Assembly: GCA_947463975.1 (NCBI GenBank)
Contig: CANHUW010000007.1
Span: 1-25,512, forward strand
DNA: 25,512 bases
Origin: Bacteroidota bacterium
GTDB lineage: Bacteria; Bacteroidota; Bacteroidia; Chitinophagales; Chitinophagaceae
Reading direction: 5' to 3'
Position numbers and translations under genes: made by a program. The notes below the pieces were generated by a model, which did no database searches, was not told the DNA's origin, and was given only the letters and a program-made list of their open reading frames with translations. Below, piece by piece: positions 1 through 7,348 of this stretch (positions are counted from its first letter, which is position 1; the number at the start of each line of letters is the position of its first letter).

Positions 1-1
1 A

Positions 2-1060
2 AGAAAAAATCAACAGCCGATCATGTTGGGATTTAGTGATGGTACAAAAGATGGCGGTTATTTACAAGCCAATTGGGGTATATATAAAGCAAAAGAAGTA
101 TTAACTGCTATATCCAGAAAAAATAATATTGTAGTAAGTTTCTTTGATGGAAGAGGTGGCCCTCCATCTAGAGGTGGCGGTAAAACCCATCAATTTTATG
201 CATCCATGGGCAATCAAATTGAAAACCAAGAAATTCAAATAACAGTTCAAGGACAAACCATTACCTCTACCTTTGGCACCGTACAATCCGCACAATACAA
301 TTTAGAGCAATTATTAAGCGCAGGAGTAAGTCATGAATTATTTTCTGAAGTAAGATTACAGATGTCTGAGCAAGATAGATGGATCTTACAAGAATTAGGA
401 AACATTAGTTATACAAGCTACCAACAACTAAAGGAGGATCCACTGTTCTTGCCTTATTTACAAAAATTTAGTCCATTAAACTATTATAGCAAAAGCAATA
501 TCGCTAGTAGGCCTGCTAAAAGAGGTGCTGACAATACATTGAGATTTGAAGATTTAAGAGCTATTCCATTTGTTGGAAGCTGGAGCCAAATGAAGCAAAA
601 TGTTCCGGGCTTTTATGGTGTGGGTACTGCTTTACAAGTATTAAAAGAAAAAGGATTATGGAAAGAAGTACAATCTCTATTTAATAATATAGCTTTTTTT
701 AGAACATTGATAGATAATAGCATGATGAGTATGGTAAAATCTAATTTTGCCATTACCAAATATATAGATAAAGAGCCTCAATTTTCTGAAATCTGGAATA
801 CTATCAAAAACGAATTTTTACTCACGACGCAATTGTATTTAGAACTAAGTGGCGCAAAGAGTCTGATGGAAAATGATACCGTTGGGAAACATTCCATTTT
901 ATTACGAGATAGAATTGTTTTACCACTCTTGACTATTCAACAATATGCATTGAGTAAAATGCAAGATGAAAGCTTGAATGCCGATTCAAAAAGTGCATAC
1001 GAGAAATTATTAACCAGAACCATGTTTGGCATTATCAATGCTTCAAGAAATTCTGTCTAA
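2..1060 (+). CDS. ppc: Phosphoenolpyruvate carboxylase, C-terminal part (5' end outside window)
   Basis: PEP carboxylase makes oxaloacetate from PEP and bicarbonate in the cytoplasm, refilling the TCA cycle. The frame is open from base 2, so the gene starts before the window; about 352 residues of a protein usually near 880-900 are present. Family landmarks are visible: MLGFSDGTKDGG, with the catalytic lysine of the SDS.KD.G segment; the glycine/arginine loop GRGGPPSRGGGKTH; and SRPAKRG followed by RAIPF. The chain ends RNSV, where the E. coli enzyme ends RNTG. The Asn that belongs to the aspartate inhibitor site is kept, but the usual final Gly is replaced. The TAA stop lies directly against the stop of the opposing glycosylase gene. 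Identification is secure from the motifs; how it is regulated cannot be seen here. Confidence 0.95.
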   Translation, partial: RKNQQPIMLGFSDGTKDGGYLQANWGIYKAKEVLTAISRKNNIVVSFFDGRGGPPSRGGGKTHQFYASMGNQIENQEIQITVQGQTITSTFGTVQSAQYNLEQLLSAGVSHELFSEVRLQMSEQDRWILQELGNISYTSYQQLKEDPLFLPYLQKFSPLNYYSKSNIASRPAKRGADNTLRFEDLRAIPFVGSWSQMKQNVPGFYGVGTALQVLKEKGLWKEVQSLFNNIAFFRTLIDNSMMSMVKSNFAITKYIDKEPQFSEIWNTIKNEFLLTTQLYLELSGAKSLMENDTVGKHSILLRDRIVLPLLTIQQYALSKMQDESLNADSKSAYEKLLTRTMFGIINASRNSV

Positions 1061-1666
1061 TTAAACAGGGGCTTTTGTATCCTTCCATTTCCAAAGATGC
1101 AAACAAGCATAGGTTTTATAGGGAGTCCAACTTTCAGCTTTTTTAAGCATCTTTGTGCGTAATTCTTTTTTAGACTCGTATTTAATCTTGTATAGTTTAA
1201 TCATGGCTTGTTGAATTCCTAAATCATCTACTGCAAAAACGTCTTCATGCCCCAAACTAAACATCAATAGCATTTCAACTGTCCACCTTCCTACCCCTTT
1301 AATTTGAGTGAGTAATTCAATCACTTCCTCAGGTGGCATTTTATATAATTGAGCATCTGTAATGCTATTTTCTAAAAAAAACCTGGCCACATTTTGAACA
1401 TAGTTCACTTTATTATTACTTAATCCAATACTTTTCAATTTTACTGAGTCCGTTGCTAAAATTTTGTCGCAGCTTGGCTCTTTGCCACCATAGATATCCA
1501 AGAATCTAGTGAATATAATTTTTGCAACTTGTGTACTTAATTGTTGGCTGATAATACTCGCAATCAATCGAATTGCAGTATGCTTTCTTTTTTCAAGAAC
1601 ATAGCTATCCTCTTTTAATAATGCAATAAGGGATTTATCTTTCTTTAAATGTACTTTATAAGACAT
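1061..1666 (-). CDS. DNA-3-methyladenine glycosylase II (AlkA-like, HhH-GPD family)
   Basis: Probable base-excision repair glycosylase that removes alkylated purines from DNA. The 201-residue protein carries the helix-hairpin-helix (about residues 118-133, core IKGVGRWTVEML), followed by the GPD loop VFAVDDLGIQ. The second Asp there (D148) matches the catalytic Asp of E. coli AlkA (D238). The early segment IASIISQQLSTQVA is the usual SxQxLS-type helix. No Cys cluster for an iron-sulfur site follows the domain, which separates it from MutY/Nth. It is shorter than E. coli AlkA (282 aa) because the N-terminal TBP-like domain is missing, as in many bacterial AlkA/Mag-type enzymes. The gene is divergent from the next gene with 50 bp between them, and stop-to-stop with ppc. 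Exact substrate range is not readable from sequence. Confidence 0.88.
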   Translation of the reverse strand: MSYKVHLKKDKSLIALLKEDSYVLEKRKHTAIRLIASIISQQLSTQVAKIIFTRFLDIYGGKEPSCDKILATDSVKLKSIGLSNNKVNYVQNVARFFLENSITDAQLYKMPPEEVIELLTQIKGVGRWTVEMLLMFSLGHEDVFAVDDLGIQQAMIKLYKIKYESKKELRTKMLKKAESWTPYKTYACLHLWKWKDTKAPV

Positions 1667-1716
1667 GACACAATTTAGGTTCTTTTATGTAATTTAGGTA
1701 TGTAAAATAAAAGCAC

Positions 1717-2139
1717 ATGAAAAAACTAGTATTCATTCTGGGTATGCTTATTTCGATTTCTAGCATGGCTCAAACAAAGGATGAGCAAATTATAAGAAGT
1801 ATGTTGGCTGATCAAATTAGCTTTTGGAATAAAGGGGATATCCCTGGATTTATGCAAGGATACTGGGATAATGACAGTCTTGTATTTGTTGGGAAAAATG
1901 GACCCACCTATGGCTACAATAATACATTACGTAATTACCAGAAAAACTATCCCAACAAAGACTATATGGGTATCTTAAATTTTGATATTTTAAGTGTTCA
2001 ACCTATGGAGAAAGACCACTATTTTGTTATTGGTAAATTCATGCTACAAAGAAAAGTGGGTGACGCTAGCGGACACTTCACGCTCATTTTCAGAAGAATA
2101 AAAGGTGTATGGAAAATAGTGTCAGATCATAGCAGTTAA
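1717..2139 (+). CDS. Secreted NTF2-like protein (DUF4440/SnoaL-like)
   Basis: A 140-residue protein with a clear Sec signal peptide: MKK, a hydrophobic core, and a cleavage site after SSMAQ near residue 19. The mature part of about 120 residues reads like a DUF4440/SnoaL NTF2 fold. It has an N-terminal helix with DEQIIRSML, then FWNKGDIPGFMQGYW, a central GYNNTLRNY segment, and C-terminal strands HFTLIFRRIKGVWKIVSDHSS, which is the common ending of the family. Members of this fold bind or isomerise small molecules, or have no known activity; I see no residue set that picks a substrate. It is a single-gene unit, convergent with the M23 gene with a 10-bp gap. Location is probably periplasmic or outside the cell. 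Confidence 0.8.
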   Translation: MKKLVFILGMLISISSMAQTKDEQIIRSMLADQISFWNKGDIPGFMQGYWDNDSLVFVGKNGPTYGYNNTLRNYQKNYPNKDYMGILNFDILSVQPMEKDHYFVIGKFMLQRKVGDASGHFTLIFRRIKGVWKIVSDHSS

Positions 2140-2149
2140 TGAATTTCTT

Positions 2150-3121
2150 TTAATCTAAACTTTGTTTATTAGTTGCTGCTGCTTTCAAGATTCTGTCAAA
2201 TTGAGCAGGTGTTAGATCATTGTAAAAATAATAGACTGGATCTACTTTGGTACCCCTTTTAATCACTTCGTAATGAAGATGCGGTCCTGTACTTTTTCCT
2301 GTACTTCCAATATACCCAATGACTTCTCCTCTCTTGACTCTTTGTCCTACTCTTGCTTTAACCCTCACCATGTGTCCATAAAGGGTTTGATATCCATATC
2401 CATGATTAATCACTACTTTATTACCATAGCCATCTGTATTAAAACCAGCGGCTTGAACAACTCCATCTGCAGTAGCATAAATAGGTGTTCCAGATGGTGC
2501 CGCAAAATCTAAACCAGCATGCAATCTATAATCCTTATACAAAGGATCCACCCTATAACCAAAACCAGAAGCGACTCTATTTAAATTTTTATTCGTTACG
2601 GGTTGAATTGCAGGAATTGCTTTCAATAACTTTTCCTTATTCTTTACCATATCCGTAATCTCAGTGAAAGATTTAGTTTGATAAGCCATTCTTAAACTTA
2701 AATTATTTAATTGCCCCACCATGCTTTCCAATAAATCATCACTACTCAAATTTTGAATTAATTGTACTTCTTTCTTAGCTTCCATTGCTTTTACACGAGC
2801 ACTGTCCGGAATAGGATCTGCCTCGAAAATAGAACGATATACATCATTGTCTCTATTCTCTAATTCGTTCATTTGTAATTCTAATTGCTTGACTCTTTCC
2901 TGTAAAACGCTATAACTTTCTTTAAAGGCCCGATTTTGCTGACGCAACAACTTTTCTTTAGGGGAGTCAATATACTGGAACATCACCAATACAATAATAA
3001 CACCTGTTACTATGGAGGCAACTATAAATCCAAAGCTTTGTAATAAGCGAACACGTAAAGGAACTTCTACTTTTTCAAATCGAAGTGTATGGGTATTAAA
3101 GAAATATTTGATTTTCTTCAT
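2150..3121 (-). CDS. Membrane-anchored M23 family metallopeptidase (LytM-type)
   Basis: Putative peptidoglycan endopeptidase or LytM-type activator in the periplasm, anchored in the inner membrane. The 323-residue protein has a basic cytoplasmic N-terminus (1-30), one transmembrane helix (about 31-49), a charged probable coiled coil (about 55-95) and a long linker. The M23 domain (about 180-300) keeps all zinc and catalytic residues: H201-x3-D205, H250 in LYGH, and H281/H283 in HLHYE. This points to an active enzyme, not a degenerate EnvC/NlpD-type activator, although the coiled coil and anchor recall those proteins. It is divergent from alaS and has its own likely -7 box. Its 3' end is 10 bp from the opposed NTF2-like gene. 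Family assignment is firm; the exact bond cleaved is not known. Confidence 0.92.
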   Translation of the reverse strand: MKKIKYFFNTHTLRFEKVEVPLRVRLLQSFGFIVASIVTGVIIVLVMFQYIDSPKEKLLRQQNRAFKESYSVLQERVKQLELQMNELENRDNDVYRSIFEADPIPDSARVKAMEAKKEVQLIQNLSSDDLLESMVGQLNNLSLRMAYQTKSFTEITDMVKNKEKLLKAIPAIQPVTNKNLNRVASGFGYRVDPLYKDYRLHAGLDFAAPSGTPIYATADGVVQAAGFNTDGYGNKVVINHGYGYQTLYGHMVRVKARVGQRVKRGEVIGYIGSTGKSTGPHLHYEVIKRGTKVDPVYYFYNDLTPAQFDRILKAAATNKQSLD

Positions 3122-3148
3122 CTCAATTACGTGATTAATATGTCTAAA

Positions 3149-3181
3149 TTGTTTAAAAAAGGGCCTATTTCCTTACCTTTG
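3149..3181 (+). promoter_or_regulatory. Likely alaS promoter
   Basis: TACCTTTG at 3174-3181 fits the Bacteroidota -7 box TAnnTTTG exactly. A TTG at 3149-3151, 22 nt upstream, can serve as the -33 element. The start site would lie near 3186, giving a leader of about 60 nt before alaS. Inferred from consensus only. Confidence 0.6.
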
Positions 3182-3200
3182 AAGCTCTTAAAAAACTGTA

Positions 3201-3208
3201 CAAATATA
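3201..3208 (-). promoter_or_regulatory. Likely -7 box of the M23 peptidase gene
   Basis: On the minus strand this reads TATATTTG, an exact TAnnTTTG match about 80 nt before the M23 start codon. No convincing -33 TTG is seen at the right distance. It lies 20 nt from the alaS -7 box, so the two genes share one divergent promoter region. Confidence 0.45.
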
Positions 3209-3244
3209 GCTTTTTAAGAACGAATTAGCTTAAATTTCCAATAC

Positions 3245-5938
3245 ATGATGACCAGCTCAGAAATTAGACAAAAGTTTTTAGATTTTTTTGCATCCAAAGG
3301 GCATGCGATTGTACCCTCTGCTCCAATTGTAATTAAGAACGATCCAACGCTATTGTTTACCAATGCGGGTATGAATCAGTTTAAAGATTATTTTTTAGGC
3401 AATCAACAACCAAGTCATCCAAGAATTGCAGATACACAAAAATGTTTAAGAGTAAGCGGCAAGCATAACGACCTAGAAGAAGTTGGGGTGGATACCTATC
3501 ATCATACGATGTTTGAAATGCTGGGTAACTGGAGTTTTGGAAATTACTTTAAACCAGAGGCGATTGAGTGGTCATGGGAATTATTGACCAAAATATACAA
3601 ACTAGATCCAGCAAGATTATATGTTTCAGTTTTCGAAGGAGACCCGGCAGAAAATTTACCTGCTTCTACCGTAGCTTTAGAAGAGTGGAAAAAATGGGTA
3701 ACAGAAGATAAAATTATTTATGGATCAAAAAAAGATAATTTCTGGGAAATGGGTGATACTGGTCCTTGTGGACCATGTAGTGAAATTCATGTCGACATGC
3801 GTTCTGAAGAAGAAATTGCACAAATTCCAGGAAGAGATTTAGTGAATAAAGATCATCCACAAGTCATTGAAATTTGGAATAATGTATTCATCCAATATAA
3901 TAGAAAAAAAGATGGCAGCTTAGAGCCATTGCCTTCAAAGCATGTAGATACTGGAATGGGGTTTGAAAGATTGGTTCGTGTTATTCAAGGAAAGAAAAGC
4001 AATTACGATACCGATGTATTTACAGGTACTATAGATATTGTTTCTCAAATTACAGGTAAGAAATATGATTATAGTGATAGTAAGGAAGCAGTTGCATTTA
4101 GAGTAATCGCAGATCATATTCGCGCTATTGCATTTACCATCGCAGATGGACAATTGCCCTCTAATACTGGGGCAGGTTATGTGATTAGAAGAATTTTAAG
4201 AAGAGCGGTTAGATATTATTACTCCTATTTAGATTACAAACAACCATTGTTGCATCAGTTAATGCCAGCATTGGCCAAACAATTTGAACATGTGTTTCCA
4301 GAATTACATAGTCAGCTAGATTTTGTAAGCAAGGTGGTTAAAGAAGAAGAAGAAGGATTTTTAAGAACCTTAGAGAAAGGTTTGAAAAGAATGGATGATA
4401 TCATTTCATCACATCAGAAAGGTGCTACTATAGAAGGTAAATTGGTATTTGAATTATTTGACACTTTTGGATTTCCGGTTGACTTGACAAGATTAATTGC
4501 AAGTGAAAACTATTTAGAAGTGGACGAAGCTGGTTTTGATATAGAAATGAAACAGCAAAAAGACAGAAGTCGTGCAGCAACTGCAGTTGATACGGGCGAC
4601 TGGATCATGGTAGGAGAAGACATCCCTACACAATTTATTGGCTACCATCAAACGAGCAGCGAAACCAATATTGTAAAATACAGAAATGTAAAAGCAAAAG
4701 GTAAAGAAGCCTATCAATGGGTGTTAGCATCTACCCCATTTTATGCAGAAAGTGGTGGACAGGTGGGCGATAAAGGACATTTTACTTTTGAAGACGGCTC
4801 TGTTATTGAAGTAATAGATACAAAAAAAGAAAATAATTTATTTATTCATTTTACAGATAGTTTACCAAAAACAATTGGTACAAAAATGAATGCCGCAGTA
4901 AATGCCGACTTAAGAACTAATACTACAAAGCATCACTCTGCAACGCATTTATTACATGCTGCATTAAGAAATGTTTTAGGGAAGCACGTTGCACAAAAAG
5001 GAAGTATGGTAAACGATCAACAATTACGTTTCGACTTCTCCCATTTTGCAAAAATGACAGACGCAGAAATCAGTTCTGTAGAAAAAATAGTCAATGACAA
5101 GATCAAAGAAAATGTTCCTGTAGTAATTAATGAAATGAGCAAGGACGATGCTATCGCATTAGGCGCCATGGCATTGTTTGGAGAAAAATATGGAGATAAA
5201 GTAAGAGTGGTTGTGATGGATCCTACATATTCAATTGAGTTGTGTGGTGGAACACATGTTGGGCATACTGGAGAAATTGGTCACTTTATTTTAAAAGCAG
5301 AATCTTCTGTTGCAGCAGGGGTTAGAAGAGTGGAAGCAGTGGTGGGTGATGCAGCTGCATTATATATTACAGAAGTAAAAGAAAAATTACACAAACAGAT
5401 TATACAATTGACCGAAGGATGTGCTGGTATAGCTGCCAAAATGAATGCAAGTTTCACAGCACCTGATTGGAATGAACAATCAAGTATCGATGTGTTAAAT
5501 GATACCATTCAATCATTACAAAACAATCAGAAAGATTTATCTAAGAAATTAGAAAGTCAGGAAGCTTTATTGGTGAATGAATTATTTGAACAATATAAAA
5601 CTGCCTTCACAACTATTAATGATATTGAATTCTTAGGTGTTCAATTACCATTAAGCAATGCAGATCATTTGAAAAAATTAGCACTTCAATTAAATAGTTT
5701 ACATACTACCGCAGTGGTGATATTAACAGCAGAAGCCAATGGTAAAGCGAATGTGGCACTCTCTATAAGTGAGTCATTGGTGAATAGTAAAAACTGGCAA
5801 GCCCCTACCATTATCAAAGAAAAAATAGCCCCCATCATCAAAGGTGGCGGTGGTGGTCAAAAGACCTTAGCAACAGCTGGAGGACAGGATGCCAGCCAAT
5901 TAGATAAGGTCATTGATGTTGTTAAATCTTTATTGTAG
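3245..5938 (+). CDS. alaS: Alanine-tRNA ligase
   Basis: Charges tRNA-Ala with alanine and edits mischarged Ser/Gly; cytoplasmic, class II synthetase. At 897 residues it is close to full length (E. coli 876). The order is: catalytic core with FTNAGMNQFKDYFLG near the N-terminus and GDTGPCGPCSEIH; tRNA-binding middle; editing domain with the zinc motif H564-x3-H568 and C667-GGT-H671, almost at E. coli numbering; then the C-Ala domain, with a coiled-coil stretch and a glycine-rich IIKGGGGGQ segment near the C-terminus. All editing ligands are kept. Two ATG codons stand in tandem (3245 and 3248); either could be the start. It is transcribed alone and followed by a strong terminator at 5971. Confidence 0.99.
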   Translation: MMTSSEIRQKFLDFFASKGHAIVPSAPIVIKNDPTLLFTNAGMNQFKDYFLGNQQPSHPRIADTQKCLRVSGKHNDLEEVGVDTYHHTMFEMLGNWSFGNYFKPEAIEWSWELLTKIYKLDPARLYVSVFEGDPAENLPASTVALEEWKKWVTEDKIIYGSKKDNFWEMGDTGPCGPCSEIHVDMRSEEEIAQIPGRDLVNKDHPQVIEIWNNVFIQYNRKKDGSLEPLPSKHVDTGMGFERLVRVIQGKKSNYDTDVFTGTIDIVSQITGKKYDYSDSKEAVAFRVIADHIRAIAFTIADGQLPSNTGAGYVIRRILRRAVRYYYSYLDYKQPLLHQLMPALAKQFEHVFPELHSQLDFVSKVVKEEEEGFLRTLEKGLKRMDDIISSHQKGATIEGKLVFELFDTFGFPVDLTRLIASENYLEVDEAGFDIEMKQQKDRSRAATAVDTGDWIMVGEDIPTQFIGYHQTSSETNIVKYRNVKAKGKEAYQWVLASTPFYAESGGQVGDKGHFTFEDGSVIEVIDTKKENNLFIHFTDSLPKTIGTKMNAAVNADLRTNTTKHHSATHLLHAALRNVLGKHVAQKGSMVNDQQLRFDFSHFAKMTDAEISSVEKIVNDKIKENVPVVINEMSKDDAIALGAMALFGEKYGDKVRVVVMDPTYSIELCGGTHVGHTGEIGHFILKAESSVAAGVRRVEAVVGDAAALYITEVKEKLHKQIIQLTEGCAGIAAKMNASFTAPDWNEQSSIDVLNDTIQSLQNNQKDLSKKLESQEALLVNELFEQYKTAFTTINDIEFLGVQLPLSNADHLKKLALQLNSLHTTAVVILTAEANGKANVALSISESLVNSKNWQAPTIIKEKIAPIIKGGGGGQKTLATAGGQDASQLDKVIDVVKSLL

Positions 5939-5970
5939 AACCTCATAATACTATTAAAACCTTAATAATC

Positions 5971-6009
5971 AAACCCTTAGCAATAAATCAGCTAAGGGTT
6001 TATTTTTTA
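5971..6009 (+). terminator. Intrinsic terminator after alaS
   Basis: A perfect 11-bp stem (AAACCCTTAGC at 5971-5981 with GCTAAGGGTTT at 5991-6001) has a 9-nt loop and is followed by a T-rich run. Placed 32 nt after the alaS stop. Confidence 0.9.
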
Positions 6010-6030
6010 TGAAAATTTAACATTTGCGAA

Positions 6031-6063
6031 TTGTTTCGTAGTTAGAAATTTTTCCTATTTTTG
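6031..6063 (+). promoter_or_regulatory. Likely promoter of the plug/PDZ gene
   Basis: TATTTTTG at 6056-6063 is an exact TAnnTTTG -7 box, with a TTG at 6031-6033 and a 22-nt spacer. The start site would be near 6068, leaving a leader of about 30 nt. Same spacing as the alaS promoter. Confidence 0.6.
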
Positions 6064-6097
6064 ATCTACAAAATATTTCGTATTAAAACTACATTAA

Positions 6098-7261
6098 ATG
6101 AAAAAGATTTTTTTAGGGATGGTTTTCTTTACAACTGCTGCGCTTGCAACACAAGCACAAGAAGTAAAAGTGATTCAGAAAAGTAGTAAGGACTCTGCAA
6201 ATAAACCATTGGTTGTGATTGATGGAGTGATTACCCCAAATAAAGACATGAATGAATTGTCTCCAAACGATATTCAATCGATGAATGTTTTAAAAGGTGC
6301 GTCAGCAAAAGTTAAATATGGTGATAGAGGAGAACAAGGGGTAATTGAAATTACCACTAAATCATCTACTCAACCAACCAATAAAATGGGTAAAACTGTA
6401 GTGGGTGTTGAAATAGATACTACCAATTTAACCATTACAGTGGATGGAGATAAAATTATGTTGAATGGAGAAAAGATAGATGCTAGCGATCCTAGATTAA
6501 AGAAAATGAAAAGAATTAATGTATTGGGTGGACCGAATTCAAAAACTATAAAGGGAGTCTTATTGAATCCACTAGCACCTGAAGCTCCTTCAGCCCCAAT
6601 AAATAAAGCTTTCCTTGGTGTATCCACTGAAACATCTTCAGAAGGTGCTTTGGTAGTGGAAGTAAGCCCAGAGAGTCCTGCCGCAAAGGCTGGATTAGTA
6701 GAAGATGATATCATTACTCAAGTAAATAAAGACCTTATTAAAAATCAATCTGATTTATATACTGCTATTGGTAAATACAAAGAAGGAGAAAAAGTGACCA
6801 TTGAGTATTTAAGAGATGGTAAAAAAAATAAAAAAGAAATTGTTTTAGCAAAAAATAAAATGGAAGCAAGAGCGGAAGTTTTCGAATTTGTACCAGATAA
6901 TTTCAATCAAGACTTCAATAAAAACTTTAGAAAAGGATTTGCATTACCAAATCTTCCAAATCTAGAAGAGATTTATGTAAATACGAAGAAGCCAAAATTA
7001 GGCATCTCTATCGAAGATTTAGAAGAAGGCAATGGAGTGAAAATCACTGCTGTAAATGAAGCATCTCCAGCTTCTAAAGCTGGTTTAAAAATAGGTGATA
7101 TCATTACCAGTATTGATAAACACGAAGTGAAGGAAGTGAATGATATTAAGTGGCAATATTTTGATGCAGGCCAAACTTTAAAGTTTAGCATCATGAGAAA
7201 TAAAGAAGTAAAAATGATTGAAGTAAAAATCCCTAAAAAGATCAATTCTGCGGATTTATAG
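6098..7261 (+). CDS. Secreted protein with TonB-plug-like segment and two PDZ domains
   Basis: A 387-residue exported protein of unknown function. Parts in order: signal peptide (1-20, cleavage near ATQA/Q). Then a short segment (about 37-90) that reads like the plug of SusC-type receptors, with PLVVIDGV, LSPNDIQSMNVLKGASA, YGDRGEQGVIEITTK. Next a second DG...NVLGG segment (about 114-145) that may be a degenerate copy. Then PDZ1 (about 170-251, FLGV...SPAAKAGLVEDDIIT) and PDZ2 (about 298-381, LGIS...SPASKAGLKIGDIIT), joined by an Asn/Phe-rich linker (about 265-297). There is no protease domain, so it is not an HtrA/DegP enzyme, and no beta-barrel follows the plug part. It probably binds proteins in the periplasm or at the outer membrane; the partner is unknown. 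It is monocistronic, with its own promoter and terminator. Confidence 0.85.
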   Translation: MKKIFLGMVFFTTAALATQAQEVKVIQKSSKDSANKPLVVIDGVITPNKDMNELSPNDIQSMNVLKGASAKVKYGDRGEQGVIEITTKSSTQPTNKMGKTVVGVEIDTTNLTITVDGDKIMLNGEKIDASDPRLKKMKRINVLGGPNSKTIKGVLLNPLAPEAPSAPINKAFLGVSTETSSEGALVVEVSPESPAAKAGLVEDDIITQVNKDLIKNQSDLYTAIGKYKEGEKVTIEYLRDGKKNKKEIVLAKNKMEARAEVFEFVPDNFNQDFNKNFRKGFALPNLPNLEEIYVNTKKPKLGISIEDLEEGNGVKITAVNEASPASKAGLKIGDIITSIDKHEVKEVNDIKWQYFDAGQTLKFSIMRNKEVKMIEVKIPKKINSADL

Positions 7262-7283
7262 TTAAAATGGTTCTGATATACTT

Positions 7284-7314
7284 AGCCTCTCCTTGTATTT
7301 GGAGGGGCTTTTTT
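7284..7314 (+). terminator. Intrinsic terminator after the plug/PDZ gene
   Basis: A 9-bp stem (AGCCTCTCC at 7284-7292 with GGAGGGGCT at 7301-7309, one G-U pair) has an 8-nt loop and is followed by a run of T. It ends only about 35 nt before the gatB start codon. Confidence 0.85.
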
Positions 7315-7336
7315 ATGTCATAGCCTTTTAAATTAG

Positions 7337-7344
7337 TACTTTTG
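7337..7344 (+). promoter_or_regulatory. Candidate gatB -7 box right at the start codon
   Basis: TACTTTTG fits TAnnTTTG exactly and ends only 4 nt before the gatB ATG. Transcription would then begin at or next to the A of the ATG, so the mRNA would have no leader. The -33 position falls in the T-run of the preceding terminator and shows no TTG, which weakens the call. Confidence 0.45.
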
Positions 7345-7348
7345 TACT

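Noticed and set aside
274..292. TGGCAC as a -24 element of a sigma-54 promoter
   Set aside because: No TTGC follows at the required spacing and the site is inside the ppc coding sequence.
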